Both the position numbers and the translations under genes were made by a program. Below are positions 25,325-33,872 of a stretch of DNA of 64,000 bases, piece after piece; the first letter of the stretch is position 1; each line of letters starts with the position of its first letter. Below the pieces are notes generated by a model. That model searched no databases. It was not told the DNA's origin and saw only the letters and a program-made list of their open reading frames with translations. The DNA comes from Mycobacteroides franklinii (GTDB lineage Bacteria > Actinomycetota > Actinomycetes > Mycobacteriales > Mycobacteriaceae): contig NZ_MAFQ01000022.1 of NCBI RefSeq assembly GCF_002013895.1, positions 1 to 64,000 on the forward strand. Direction: 5' to 3'.

Positions 25325-28300
25325 CTGATCACCACCAGCAGATCTCCGCCCTCAACCTGAGCCGTCTCGGTCAACGCCACCCGTGCGACGGTGCCCGCCT
25401 TGGGCGAGGTGATGGAGGCCTCCATCTTCATGGCTTCGATGGTTCCGATCGTCTCCCCGGCCGAAACCTCTTGGCCGGAAACCACGTTGAGCGTCACCAC
25501 ACCGGCGAAGGGCGCGGGCACATGATCGGCATTCGCCCGGTCGGCCTTCTCCGCGCTGGCCACCGCGCTCTCGATGCTCCTGTCACGTACCTGTACCGGA
25601 CGCAGCTGCCCATTGAGGATGCACATCACCGTGCGCATCCCGTGCTCGTCGGCGTCGGAGATCGCCTCCAGCCCAATGAGTAGCTCGACGCCCTTCTCCA
25701 GCTTGACGCGGTGCTCCTCGCCATAACGCAGACCGTAGAAGAACTGGTTCGCCGAAAGCCGTGAGGTATCGCCGTACTGCTCCCGGTGCGCCAGGAATTC
25801 CTTGGTGGGCCCCGGGAACAGCAGCCGGTTCAAGGCCGCACGCCGGGTCGCGCTGTCGCCGTCGAGCGCCGCCTCATCCTCAGCGGTGAGCGCGACCTCG
25901 GCACGAGCCGGTCCACGCCCTTCCAGGGCACGGGTACGGAACGGCTCAGGCCAGCCACCCGGCGGATCGCCGAGTTCGCCGCGCAGGAATCCGATGACCG
26001 ACTCGGGGATATCGAAGCGTCCCGGATCGGAGGCGAACTCGTCGGCGCTCACACCGGTGCCCACCAACGCCAGTGCCAGATCGCCCACCACCTTCGACGA
26101 CGGCGTCACCTTGACCAAACGACCCAGCATCCGGTCGGCGGCGGCGTACCGCGCCTCGATCTCTTCGAACTGGTCCCCCAGGCCCAGCGCGATGGCCTGC
26201 TGGCGCAGGTTCGACAGCTGCCCACCCGGAATCTCGTGCGTGTACACCCGGCCGGTCGGCGAGGGAAGCCCAGACTCGAACGGGGCGTACACCTTTCGCA
26301 GCGCCTCCCAGTACGGCTCCAGATCGCATACGGCGGTCAGCGACACCCCGGTGTCGTATTCGCTATGCGCGGCCGCTGCCACGATCGCGGACAACGAGGG
26401 CTGGCTGGTGGTTCCCGCCATGGGTGCCGCGGCACCGTCCACCGCGTCGGCGCCGGCCTGCCACGCAGCCAGATATGTGGCCAACTGCCCACCCGCGGTG
26501 TCATGCGTGTGAACGTGCACCGGCAGGTCGAACCGCGAGCGCAGCGCCGTCACCAGAGTCGCAGCCGCCGGCGGGCGCAGTAGACCTGCCATGTCCTTGA
26601 TCGCCAGCACATGCGCGCCCGCTTCGACGATCTGCTCGGCGAGCTTGAGGTAATAGTCCAGCGTGTACAGGTTTTCACCGGGGTTCGACAGGTCGCCGGT
26701 GTAGCACATCGCCACCTCGGCCACCGACGTGCCAACCTCACGCACCGCGTCAATTGCGGGGCGCATGGCCTCGATGTTGTTGAGCGCGTCGAAGATTCGG
26801 TAGATGTCCACCCCGGTGGCACTCGCCTCGCGGATGAACGCCCTGGTCACCGTCTCCGGATACGGCGTGTACCCCACCGTATTTCGCCCGCGCAACAACA
26901 TCTGCAGACAGATGTTCGGAACCGCCTCGCGCAGGTCAGCGAGCCGCTCCCACGGATCTTCCTTCAGGAACCGAAGCGCCACATCGTAGGTGGCCCCACC
27001 CCAGGCCTCGATCGAGAGCAGTTCTGGAGTCAGCCGCGCCACGTACGGTGCGACCGCCAGCAGGCCGGTGGTGCGCACCCGGGTGGCCAGCAGCGACTGA
27101 TGCGCGTCGCGGAAGGTGGTGTCGGTCAGGCCGACCGCCTTCTGCTCGCGCAGTGCCTTGGCGAAACCCTCTGGCCCCAAGGCCAACAGCCGCTGACGCG
27201 AGCCGTCCGGCGGGGGTGCCGACAGATCGACCGCGGGCAGCTTGTCATGCGGGTACACCTTGGACGGCTTGGCCCCATGAGGCTTGTTGACGGTGACATC
27301 GGCCAGGTAGCTCAGGATCTTCGTGCCACGGTCGGCCGAGGACCGCGCCGTCAGCAGCTGCGGGCGCTCCTCGATAAAGGAGGTCGTGACGTGCCCGGCA
27401 CGGAAGTCCGGGTCGTCCAGAACCGCTTGCAGGAAGGGAATATTGGTGGCAACACCGCGGATACGGAACTCGGCGACGGCGCGGCGGGCACGAGCCACCG
27501 CGGTCTGGAAGTCCCGTCCACGACAGGTCAGCTTCACCAGCATCGAGTCGAAGTGAGCACCTACCTCGGCACCCAGCGTTGTGCCGCCGTCGAGCCGGAT
27601 GCCGGCGCCACCGGGACTGCGGTAGGCGGTGATCCGGCCGGTGTCGGGGCGGAAACCATTGGCCGGGTCCTCGGTGGTGATCCGGCACTGTAGCGCCGCA
27701 CCACGTGGCTTGATCGAATCCTGATGCAGGCCAAGGTCGTCGAGTGTTTCACCGGAGGCGATGCGCAGCTGACTCGCCACCAGGTCCACATCGGTGATCT
27801 CCTCGGTCACCGTGTGTTCCACCTGAATGCGCGGATTCATCTCGATGAAGACGTGGTGACCGCGCTCGTCGAGCAGGAATTCGACGGTCCCGGCGCAGCT
27901 GTAGCCGATGTGTCGGGCGAAAGCCACTGCGTCCAAACAGATCTTCGCCCGCAGGTCGGCGGGCAGGTTGGGTGCGGGGGCGAGCTCGATGACCTTCTGG
28001 TGGCGCCGCTGCACGCTACAGTCGCGCTCATAGAGGTGTATGACGTTTCCCGCGGTATCCGCGAGAATCTGCACCTCGATATGCCGGGGATTGATGACGG
28101 CCTGCTCCAGGAAGACCGTCGGGTCGCCGAATGCCGACTCCGCCTCACGGCTGGCCGCCTCGATCGCCTCGCGCAGCTGCTCGCGCTCGGCGACCCGGCG
28201 CATGCCGCGGCCACCGCCTCCGGCGACTGCCTTGACGAATACCGGAAACTCCATGGACTCGGCGGCGGTCAGTAGCTCCTCGACCGATGCCGAAGGCTGC

Positions 28301-28704
28301 GAAGACGCCAACACCGGCAGCCCCGCCTCACGCGCGGCAGCAATGGCACGTGCCTTGTTGCCGGTGAGCTCCAGGACGTCGGCCGGCGGCCCGACGAAGG
28401 TGATACCGGCCTTGGCACACGCGGCGGCCAGATCGGGATTCTCGGAGAGAAACCCGTAACCGGGATAGATGGCGTCGGCACCGGCGTTCTTGGCCGCGTT
28501 GACGACCTCGGATACCGACAGGTAGGCCCGGACCGGGTGGCCCTTCTCCCCAATCTGGTACGCCTCATCGGCCTTCAGTCGATGACCCGAGTTGCGGTCT
28601 TCATATGGGTAGACAGCGACTGTTTCGGCACCTAATTCATAGGCGGCACGAAATGCACGGATCGCGATCTCACCGCGGTTGGCGACAAGAACCTTCGAGA
28701 ACAT
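25321..28704 (-). CDS. pyc: Pyruvate carboxylase
   Basis: Biotin enzyme carboxylating pyruvate to oxaloacetate, an anaplerotic step. 1127 residues from ATG 28704. Biotin carboxylase domain (about 1-450: KVLVANRGEIA, GGGGRGMRRV, HIEVQILAD, FIEMNPRIQVEHTVTEE). Carboxyltransferase domain (about 540-800: DTTFRDAHQSLLATRVR, KDMAGLLRP, HTHDTAGG). C-terminal biotin carrier with Lys1093 in EAMKMEAS. The frame runs to 28905 but that part covers the intergenic palindrome and the neighbouring gene. All three domains in one chain is the usual form. Confidence 0.97.
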   Translation of the reverse strand: MFSKVLVANRGEIAIRAFRAAYELGAETVAVYPYEDRNSGHRLKADEAYQIGEKGHPVRAYLSVSEVVNAAKNAGADAIYPGYGFLSENPDLAAACAKAGITFVGPPADVLELTGNKARAIAAAREAGLPVLASSQPSASVEELLTAAESMEFPVFVKAVAGGGGRGMRRVAEREQLREAIEAASREAESAFGDPTVFLEQAVINPRHIEVQILADTAGNVIHLYERDCSVQRRHQKVIELAPAPNLPADLRAKICLDAVAFARHIGYSCAGTVEFLLDERGHHVFIEMNPRIQVEHTVTEEITDVDLVASQLRIASGETLDDLGLHQDSIKPRGAALQCRITTEDPANGFRPDTGRITAYRSPGGAGIRLDGGTTLGAEVGAHFDSMLVKLTCRGRDFQTAVARARRAVAEFRIRGVATNIPFLQAVLDDPDFRAGHVTTSFIEERPQLLTARSSADRGTKILSYLADVTVNKPHGAKPSKVYPHDKLPAVDLSAPPPDGSRQRLLALGPEGFAKALREQKAVGLTDTTFRDAHQSLLATRVRTTGLLAVAPYVARLTPELLSIEAWGGATYDVALRFLKEDPWERLADLREAVPNICLQMLLRGRNTVGYTPYPETVTRAFIREASATGVDIYRIFDALNNIEAMRPAIDAVREVGTSVAEVAMCYTGDLSNPGENLYTLDYYLKLAEQIVEAGAHVLAIKDMAGLLRPPAAATLVTALRSRFDLPVHVHTHDTAGGQLATYLAAWQAGADAVDGAAAPMAGTTSQPSLSAIVAAAAHSEYDTGVSLTAVCDLEPYWEALRKVYAPFESGLPSPTGRVYTHEIPGGQLSNLRQQAIALGLGDQFEEIEARYAAADRMLGRLVKVTPSSKVVGDLALALVGTGVSADEFASDPGRFDIPESVIGFLRGELGDPPGGWPEPFRTRALEGRGPARAEVALTAEDEAALDGDSATRRAALNRLLFPGPTKEFLAHREQYGDTSRLSANQFFYGLRYGEEHRVKLEKGVELLIGLEAISDADEHGMRTVMCILNGQLRPVQVRDRSIESAVASAEKADRANADHVPAPFAGVVTLNVVSGQEVSAGETIGTIEAMKMEASITSPKAGTVARVALTETAQVEGGDLLVVIS

Positions 28705-28726
28705 AGTCACTGACCGTACCGTGAGG

Positions 28727-28752
28727 ATTGAGCGAACGCGCGTCCGCTCAAT
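28727..28752. promoter_or_regulatory. 26-bp near-perfect palindrome upstream of pyc
   Basis: ATTGAGCGAACGC followed at once by GCGTCCGCTCAAT: 13-bp arms with one mismatch and no spacer. It sits 23 bp upstream of the pyc start and 14 bp after the VKOR stop. The symmetry and length fit a TetR/GntR-type operator; with no T-run after it, a terminator is less likely but possible. Binding protein unknown. Confidence 0.6.
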
Positions 28753-28765
28753 TTCACAAATCAAC

Positions 28766-29335
28766 TCAGACGAGTGTGATCCAGTAATCCCAGAATCGTT
28801 CGAGGATCGCCAGCACCACGCCGGTGAACCACAGGGCCACCAGCGACCACCGCCATTGATACAGCACCCTGGCCCAGCGCTGAGATCCCAATGGCCGCAG
28901 GGCAATCGACGTGCTCACCACGAACAGCGGAATCGTGACCGACCAGACCACCATGCAGTACGGGCACAACGCACCGATCCGGTACAGGCTCTGGAAGATC
29001 AGCCAGTGGACGAAGACCGCCCCCAACAGGCTGCCGATGGCCAGACCACCCCAATACCAGCGCGGCAGCTTTACCTTGGCAACCGACAGCACTCCCGTCA
29101 CCAACACCACGGTGAAGGCCACGATGCCGATGAGCGAATTGGGGAACCCGAAGGCCGAGGCCTGCTCGGTCGTCATCACCGAGCCACAGGAAATGATCGG
29201 GTTCAGGCTGCACGACGGGACATACGTCGGGTCGAGCAGAATCTCGATCTTCTCGATGGTCAGGGCCAGCGCGGCAGCCAGCCCGGCCACCCCGGCAACG
29301 AGGACGTACCAGGCGGTCGCGGGGCGAAGCGTCAC
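28766..29335 (-). CDS. Vitamin K epoxide reductase (VKOR) homologue
   Basis: Four- or five-helix membrane quinone oxidoreductase that re-oxidises DsbA-like proteins in actinobacteria. 189 residues. Features: the loop cysteine pair around CSLNPIISCGSV, and the active CPYCMVVW (CxxC) facing quinone. Its start overlaps the DsbA-like gene stop by four bases; together they form the extracytoplasmic disulfide-forming pathway (M. tuberculosis Rv2968c-Rv2969c). Confidence 0.93.
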   Translation of the reverse strand: MTLRPATAWYVLVAGVAGLAAALALTIEKIEILLDPTYVPSCSLNPIISCGSVMTTEQASAFGFPNSLIGIVAFTVVLVTGVLSVAKVKLPRWYWGGLAIGSLLGAVFVHWLIFQSLYRIGALCPYCMVVWSVTIPLFVVSTSIALRPLGSQRWARVLYQWRWSLVALWFTGVVLAILERFWDYWITLV

Positions 29336-30105
29336 TTCAGGCCCGGAACAGGTCCGGTGATATCCGTGACGGCCTTGATCAGGTCATCCGGGGTGGTGCC
29401 CTTGCCGATTTCCCAGTCCTTGCCATTGATCCGGATGGTGGGTGTGGCCTGGATGTTCAGCTTCGGACCGAGCTCCTTGACCATGTTGAGGTACTTCTTG
29501 TCCTTGATGCACGTGGAAACCGCATCGGACGCACCCACGCTCTTGGCTTGATCGATCAACCACTTGTCGTCGTGCCAGGTCTTGGCATTGACCTCGTCGG
29601 GCTGCTTACTGGGGTCGTACAGCAGCGAGTGGAACTTGAGGAACAGGTCATTGGACTGGTCTGCCACGCAGTAGGCCGCCGCGGATGCCCGCGACGAGTA
29701 GTCACGCTTGAGCCTGGGCACATCCAGGATGCCGACCATGTCATAGTCGGCCCGCACCGCGCCGGCATCGATGAGCTTCCTGACGGTGGGCCCGAATTCC
29801 TGCTCGAACATGGCGCAGGCGGGGCAGATCGGATCCTCGATGAGGGTCAGCACCACCTTGGGTTCGGTGGTTCCCTCTTTGGTGATGAGCTTGGCCGGGC
29901 CCGGAGTGACCACCTGGATCGCCTTGACCTCGCCTGCGGGCGGAGCGGGCGGGCCCGGGTCCTTCTTGTTACTGAGGACGATGAACCCGACCAATCCCAC
30001 GGCGAACAGCACGACAATCGCCGTGAGCCCGATCTGAATCAGCTGGCTTCGGCGCTGCTCTGCCTTCTTGAGGTCGTAGCTAGGTGGTTGCTTCGGTTTG
30101 GCCAC
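29332..30105 (-). CDS. Membrane-anchored DsbA-like disulfide oxidoreductase
   Basis: 257 residues: basic cytoplasmic start, a transmembrane helix (about 27-50), a Pro/Gly linker, then a thioredoxin-4 fold with CPACAMFEQEFG (about residue 95) and the cis-Pro segment IQATPTIRING. Family role: introduction of disulfides into exported proteins, re-oxidised by VKOR encoded next to it. Homologue of Rv2969c. Confidence 0.92.
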   Translation of the reverse strand: MAKPKQPPSYDLKKAEQRRSQLIQIGLTAIVVLFAVGLVGFIVLSNKKDPGPPAPPAGEVKAIQVVTPGPAKLITKEGTTEPKVVLTLIEDPICPACAMFEQEFGPTVRKLIDAGAVRADYDMVGILDVPRLKRDYSSRASAAAYCVADQSNDLFLKFHSLLYDPSKQPDEVNAKTWHDDKWLIDQAKSVGASDAVSTCIKDKKYLNMVKELGPKLNIQATPTIRINGKDWEIGKGTTPDDLIKAVTDITGPVPGLK

Positions 30106-30127
30106 GCGAACAGCCTACCGGGCAGAA

Positions 30128-31174
30128 TTAGCGGGACAGGTGAGCGCGTAGCGCCGACGTCAGCTCATCCATGGCGTCCGATGGCGCCCCACCCAACCCG
30201 GCCATGTTGTAGAAGCCGTGAATCAACGGACCCTGTACCCGCAGGTCCACCGGCACTCCGGCGGCCCGTAGCTTCTCGGCGTATTCGTTGCCCTCATCGC
30301 GCAGCGGATCAAATCCCGCTGTCGTGATCAGCGCCGGGGGCAATCCCGCGAAGTCCGCGGCCAAAATCGGTGACACTTGGGGGTCTGACTTGTCGACCTC
30401 GGACCCGTCCAGATAGTGACTTTCGAATCCATCCATGGCCGCCTTGGTGAGGAAGAAGCCCTCGGCGAACAGGTTTCGTGACGGCCTGCGCACGGTGAAG
30501 TCGACGGCCGGGTAGATCAAGAACTGCAGCAGTGGCAGCTGCGCGCCGCTGTCGCGCGCCTGCTGTGCGACGACCGCCGCCAGGTTGCCGCCCGCGCTGT
30601 CGCCGCCCACCGCGATCCTGTCGGGTGCGACACCCAGATCGGCGGCATGCTCGACCGCCCACAGGTACGCGGCAAGGCAGTCCTGCGCGGCGGCGGGCGC
30701 CTTGTGTTCGGGAGCCAACCGGTAGTCCACCGACAACACCGAGACGCCGGCGTCACGGCAGGTCTGCCGACACGGCTGATCGTGGGTGTCCAGGTCACCG
30801 ATCACCCAACCGCCGCCGTGGAAGAACACCAGCAGTGCCTGCGTGTGGTCGGTCACCGGCTTGTAGTGCCGGACCGGAATGGACCCGGCAGGCCCGGGAA
30901 TGGAGAAGTTGCGCACCTGCCCCACCGGGGTGCTGAACTGCAACAGGCCGGCCTGCTTGCGCATGCCGGCCCGGTTCGCCGCGACGTCCTCACCGCGGGA
31001 TATCTCCCCCTCGCCCATGAGCTCCATACCGCGCAGCAAGAGCTGGGTCGTCGGGTCGAGGATGTTGCCGTCGATAATCACCTGACGACCGGCCATAGCC
31101 CGTCGAACGGGAGTCGGGATGTGCGGTGTCACGGCGGTGCTGGCACGCAAGGCGAAGTCGCGGAAAGGGCTCAC
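30128..31174 (-). CDS. lipN: Hormone-sensitive-lipase-family esterase (LipN-like)
   Basis: 348-residue alpha/beta hydrolase acting on short-chain esters. Oxyanion motif FFHGGGWVIG, nucleophile Ser in GGDSAGGNLA, acid in GFDPLRDEG and His in IHGFYNM. No signal peptide. Location next to the DsbA/VKOR pair and pyc matches the position of M. tuberculosis lipN (Rv2970c), which supports the symbol; the physiological substrate is not shown. Confidence 0.85.
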   Translation of the reverse strand: MSPFRDFALRASTAVTPHIPTPVRRAMAGRQVIIDGNILDPTTQLLLRGMELMGEGEISRGEDVAANRAGMRKQAGLLQFSTPVGQVRNFSIPGPAGSIPVRHYKPVTDHTQALLVFFHGGGWVIGDLDTHDQPCRQTCRDAGVSVLSVDYRLAPEHKAPAAAQDCLAAYLWAVEHAADLGVAPDRIAVGGDSAGGNLAAVVAQQARDSGAQLPLLQFLIYPAVDFTVRRPSRNLFAEGFFLTKAAMDGFESHYLDGSEVDKSDPQVSPILAADFAGLPPALITTAGFDPLRDEGNEYAEKLRAAGVPVDLRVQGPLIHGFYNMAGLGGAPSDAMDELTSALRAHLSR

Positions 31175-31209
31175 GACACAACCGTAGCGAGAACTCCTAG
31201 GCTGCCGGT

Positions 31210-32094
31210 ATGGATATCGGCATTGCCCTGCCTTTCATGTGCCGGGAGTACACCCGTGAGTCGACGATCACCTGGGCCCGCCTCGCCGACGAGGGACCGT
31301 TCTCCACGATTTCCTCGGGTGAACGCATCTCCTATCACAACCAGGACATGTGGGTAACGCTCGCGGCGGCTGCCGCAGTCACCGAGCGGGTCCGGATACT
31401 CGCGAATGTTTCTGTGCTGCCAGCACATCCGGTGCCACTGGTCGCCAAGCAGGCGACGACGCTGGACGTGTTGTCCGAGGGGAGGTTCACCCTCGGGGTG
31501 GGGGTCGGCGGCCGCGAACACGACTACCGCTCATTGGATGCGTCCTTCGAGCGCCGCCATCAGCGCCTCGATGACCAGGTGGCCGAGCTGCGCCGGTTGT
31601 GGCGTGGTGAACCCCCGTTCGAGGGTGCCGACCCGGTGGGCCCGGCGCCCGTTCAAGCCGGTGGACCGCCCATCGTGGCCGCCGCGATCGGCCCGAAATC
31701 CCTGGCTCGCGCGGCGCGCTGGGCCGACGGCATCACCGGATTCAGCGTCTCCGGAGCGCCTGCCGAGCTTGCGTACTCCGCTGGGGCTGCGCGCGCGGCC
31801 TGGCAAGACGCGGGGCACGCCGAACCGCCGCTGCTGTCAAGCGGATGCTTCTACACATTGGGCATTCCCGACGCCGAGTCCGAGCTCAAGCAGTTCACCC
31901 GCGACTACCTCGCGATATTCGGAGCTCAGATAGCCGAGAACGTCCCGAAGACGTTGACCAACTTCGACGCTGACGCACTGAGCCGCACCCTCGACGGCGC
32001 CGAAGAAGCCGGGCTGGATGAATTCATCCTCGCGCCGGGAGCCTCCGACGTCGCTGTGATCGAGGCGACGATCGAACTCATCCAGCGGCGTTAG
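31210..32094 (+). CDS. LLM-class F420/flavin-dependent oxidoreductase
   Basis: 294-residue luciferase-like TIM barrel. MDIGIALPF start, TERVRILANVSVLPAHPVPLVAKQATTLDVLSEGRFTLGVGVGG, the His of REHDYRSLD, RLDDQVAELRRLWRGE and AAIGPKSLARAARWADGITGF are all typical of the F420-using actinobacterial branch. Divergent from the LipN-like gene (35 bp apart) and overlapping the cutinase gene by 17 bp at the 3' end. Substrate unknown; distinct from the LLM protein at 4104. Confidence 0.86.
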   Translation: MDIGIALPFMCREYTRESTITWARLADEGPFSTISSGERISYHNQDMWVTLAAAAAVTERVRILANVSVLPAHPVPLVAKQATTLDVLSEGRFTLGVGVGGREHDYRSLDASFERRHQRLDDQVAELRRLWRGEPPFEGADPVGPAPVQAGGPPIVAAAIGPKSLARAARWADGITGFSVSGAPAELAYSAGAARAAWQDAGHAEPPLLSSGCFYTLGIPDAESELKQFTRDYLAIFGAQIAENVPKTLTNFDADALSRTLDGAEEAGLDEFILAPGASDVAVIEATIELIQRR

Positions 32095-32791
32095 TCTGTG
32101 TATCCGGCGAATTGATCTCCCGCGCCGCGAAATCCGCGGCCTGGTTGGTCATTCCGTTGTCTCCGTACGAACCGTGGGCGGCGTTGTCGGTGCCGTCCAC
32201 AGAGCAGATCGGATCCTCGGGGGCGCACATATCGACGGTCTTGCTCGCGTAAAGGTGCCCGATGTTGATCGGCGGGGCCGTGTTGTCGATGCGTTGCAAA
32301 AACCCACTGGAGGGCTTGCCGAACAGCGCCACCGCCGCGACGTGGTCAGCCACCTCGGGCGGCATCGGTCCGGTGATCCCCTCCGGCAGCTCGAAGCCCG
32401 GAGGCACTACATCGGCGGTGGTGTAGGCGACAACGGCCGCACCCTGGGAGAACCCGCCCATCACGATCTTGGTATTGGGGCACCGTGCGGCAACGTCTTT
32501 GACGCGGTTACTGGCATCGATGACACCGTCGGCAGCAGTGGCAAAGGCCAAGGATGCCGGGTACTCGACGGGATAGACCTCAACCGACTTGCCCTTCGTC
32601 CGCGCACGCAGGGCATTGACGAATGCCTCCCCGGTGCCGCCGACGCCTGGCGGCTCAAAAGTTCCGCGCGCGAACACGACCTCGACATCGGGACACGCAG
32701 CAGCAACTGCGGACGGAATGCCAATGGGCGAACCAATGAGGGCAGACATCACCACAATGGCAAGTAACCAGCCCCACCGAACTCTCTTCAT
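32078..32791 (-). CDS. Secreted cutinase-family esterase
   Basis: 237 residues from ATG 32791 (MKRVRWGWLL). Signal peptide cleaving near AVAA-ACP. Cutinase core: PDVEVVFARGTFEPPGVGGTG, nucleophile GGFSQGAAV, and the C-terminal catalytic pair PEDPICSVDG plus His in AAHGSYGDNG. Cysteines near CPDVE, RCPN, MCAPEDPICS form the usual disulfides. Mycobacterial cutinase-like enzymes act as lipases/esterases on the surface. The frame to 32833 adds 14 unneeded residues. Confidence 0.9.
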   Translation of the reverse strand: MKRVRWGWLLAIVVMSALIGSPIGIPSAVAAACPDVEVVFARGTFEPPGVGGTGEAFVNALRARTKGKSVEVYPVEYPASLAFATAADGVIDASNRVKDVAARCPNTKIVMGGFSQGAAVVAYTTADVVPPGFELPEGITGPMPPEVADHVAAVALFGKPSSGFLQRIDNTAPPINIGHLYASKTVDMCAPEDPICSVDGTDNAAHGSYGDNGMTNQAADFAAREINSPDTQTNAAG

Positions 32792-32845
32792 TAACGACCA
32801 CCACCTGTCCGGGCTTCCGTCCCTGTTTACCACAGATTCAACGGT

Positions 32846-32928
32846 TGTGGACAGGTGTGCGCCGTCTCACGGATGACTTTCGCCAACCGCCCATCGAGCG
32901 AAAGATATTATCTACGAACCACTTCCAC
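32846..32928 (-). pseudogene. Degenerate 3' fragment of an HNH-nuclease-like gene
   Basis: These 83 bases align without gaps to 36479-36561, the last 27 or so codons of the intact HNH-like gene, with 65 identities by my count (78%). Read on the minus strand it still encodes IRETAHTCPQ, but it has an in-frame TAA where the intact gene reads GYH, and the stop after CPQ is lost. Similarity ends abruptly at both edges. It is a relic in direct orientation, and with the intact copy it brackets the TetR-P450 cluster. Confidence 0.8.
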
Positions 32929-32974
32929 GAGAGCCGGCCGAGACGGGCCACGTTCAGAGTGGGTGGCGTTCCGG

Positions 32975-33601
32975 CTAATCCGTGACCGCGCGCGCCGCCG
33001 TCAGCACAGGCAGGAAATAGGTGACGGCGAGATTCCTCGCCTCGTCGTCCGTGCCCGCACGAAGGACCGTCGACGGAGCCAAGAGCAGAGTCGCCGTGAT
33101 CCGCATGATGAGCTCGGCAGCCTGCTTGGCGCCCGCTTCCGGATACCCGTCCCCCATCAAGCGCATGGCAAGAACGGAAAGCGCCAGCTGGTAGTTGCCG
33201 TGTTCAGTCTCGAATAGCCTCAGCGACATTGATTCGGCCTCGTATTCCTTGAGCGCCGCAACGACCGGATTCACCCGGCATTCACGCATTCCAGTAACGA
33301 ATACCTCAACAACCTGATCCTCAACCTTGTCGCCCGGATCCAGTAACGGCGCCAATTGGAGAAAGAACTGGAGTACCTCACGACCGACGACCGAGGACAC
33401 CATGTCGTCCTTATCGCCGCATCGGCGGTTCAGCGTCTGCCGAGAAACCTTGGCTCGCTTCGCTATATCGGCGACCGCAGCCCGCCGGAAACCATGCGCC
33501 ACGAACTCTGCGCGCGCGGCGTCGAGAAGCCGCTCCCGCTCCTCATCCTCCGGGGCGGCCTGACCCGAAGACCACTGCGACCACACCGCACCTAGATCCA
33601 C
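32975..33601 (-). CDS. TetR-family regulator, divergent from P450 operon
   Basis: 208 residues. N-terminal helix-turn-helix in FRRAAVADIAKRAKVSRQTLNRRCGDKDDM (about 38-67); the rest is an all-helical ligand domain with no recognised signature. It begins 58 bp from the ferredoxin start on the other strand, the usual arrangement for a local repressor. The gap carries TGTTAC twice (33611 and 33636) and a promoter-like sequence, so regulation of the P450 operon is a fair inference. Confidence 0.85.
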   Translation of the reverse strand: MDLGAVWSQWSSGQAAPEDEERERLLDAARAEFVAHGFRRAAVADIAKRAKVSRQTLNRRCGDKDDMVSSVVGREVLQFFLQLAPLLDPGDKVEDQVVEVFVTGMRECRVNPVVAALKEYEAESMSLRLFETEHGNYQLALSVLAMRLMGDGYPEAGAKQAAELIMRITATLLLAPSTVLRAGTDDEARNLAVTYFLPVLTAARAVTD

Positions 33602-33619
33602 GACGAATCATGTTACCTC

Positions 33620-33649
33620 TTGACGTAGAGACACTGTTACATCTACAGT
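33620..33649 (+). promoter_or_regulatory. Candidate promoter of ferredoxin-P450 operon
   Basis: TTGACG and TACAGT, 18 bp apart, resemble sigma-70-type -35 and -10 elements. The predicted transcription start would fall only a few bases before the ATG at 33660, so the mRNA would be leaderless or nearly so. One TGTTAC repeat lies inside the spacer, where a repressor could act. Confidence 0.45.
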
Positions 33650-33659
33650 CCAATGTCTC

Positions 33660-33872
33660 ATGCAGGAACATTCTTTCTCCATCACCGTCGACGGGGACAT
33701 CTGCATGGGAGCCGGTTACTGCTACGGCTCCTACCCGCAGTTGTTCACCGAGAACCCGGATGGCACAAGCCTCGCAGCGGACACAACCAGCATCGAATCA
33801 CTTGATGACGCAGTGAAAGCCAGTCAGATCTGCCCGTCCGGGGCAATCGAGATCCACCGCAGAAAGGACTGA
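33660..33872 (+). CDS. [3Fe-4S]-type ferredoxin
   Basis: 70 residues. Cys15, Cys21 (CMGAGYC) and Cys56 (ICPSGAI) give three cluster cysteines; the fourth position is occupied by Ala18, as in the single-cluster ferredoxins that partner bacterial P450s. Acidic overall. Its TGA overlaps the ATG of the P450 by one base (TGATG), so the two are translationally coupled and the ferredoxin is the likely electron donor. No ferredoxin reductase is nearby. Confidence 0.9.
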   Translation: MQEHSFSITVDGDICMGAGYCYGSYPQLFTENPDGTSLAADTTSIESLDDAVKASQICPSGAIEIHRRKD

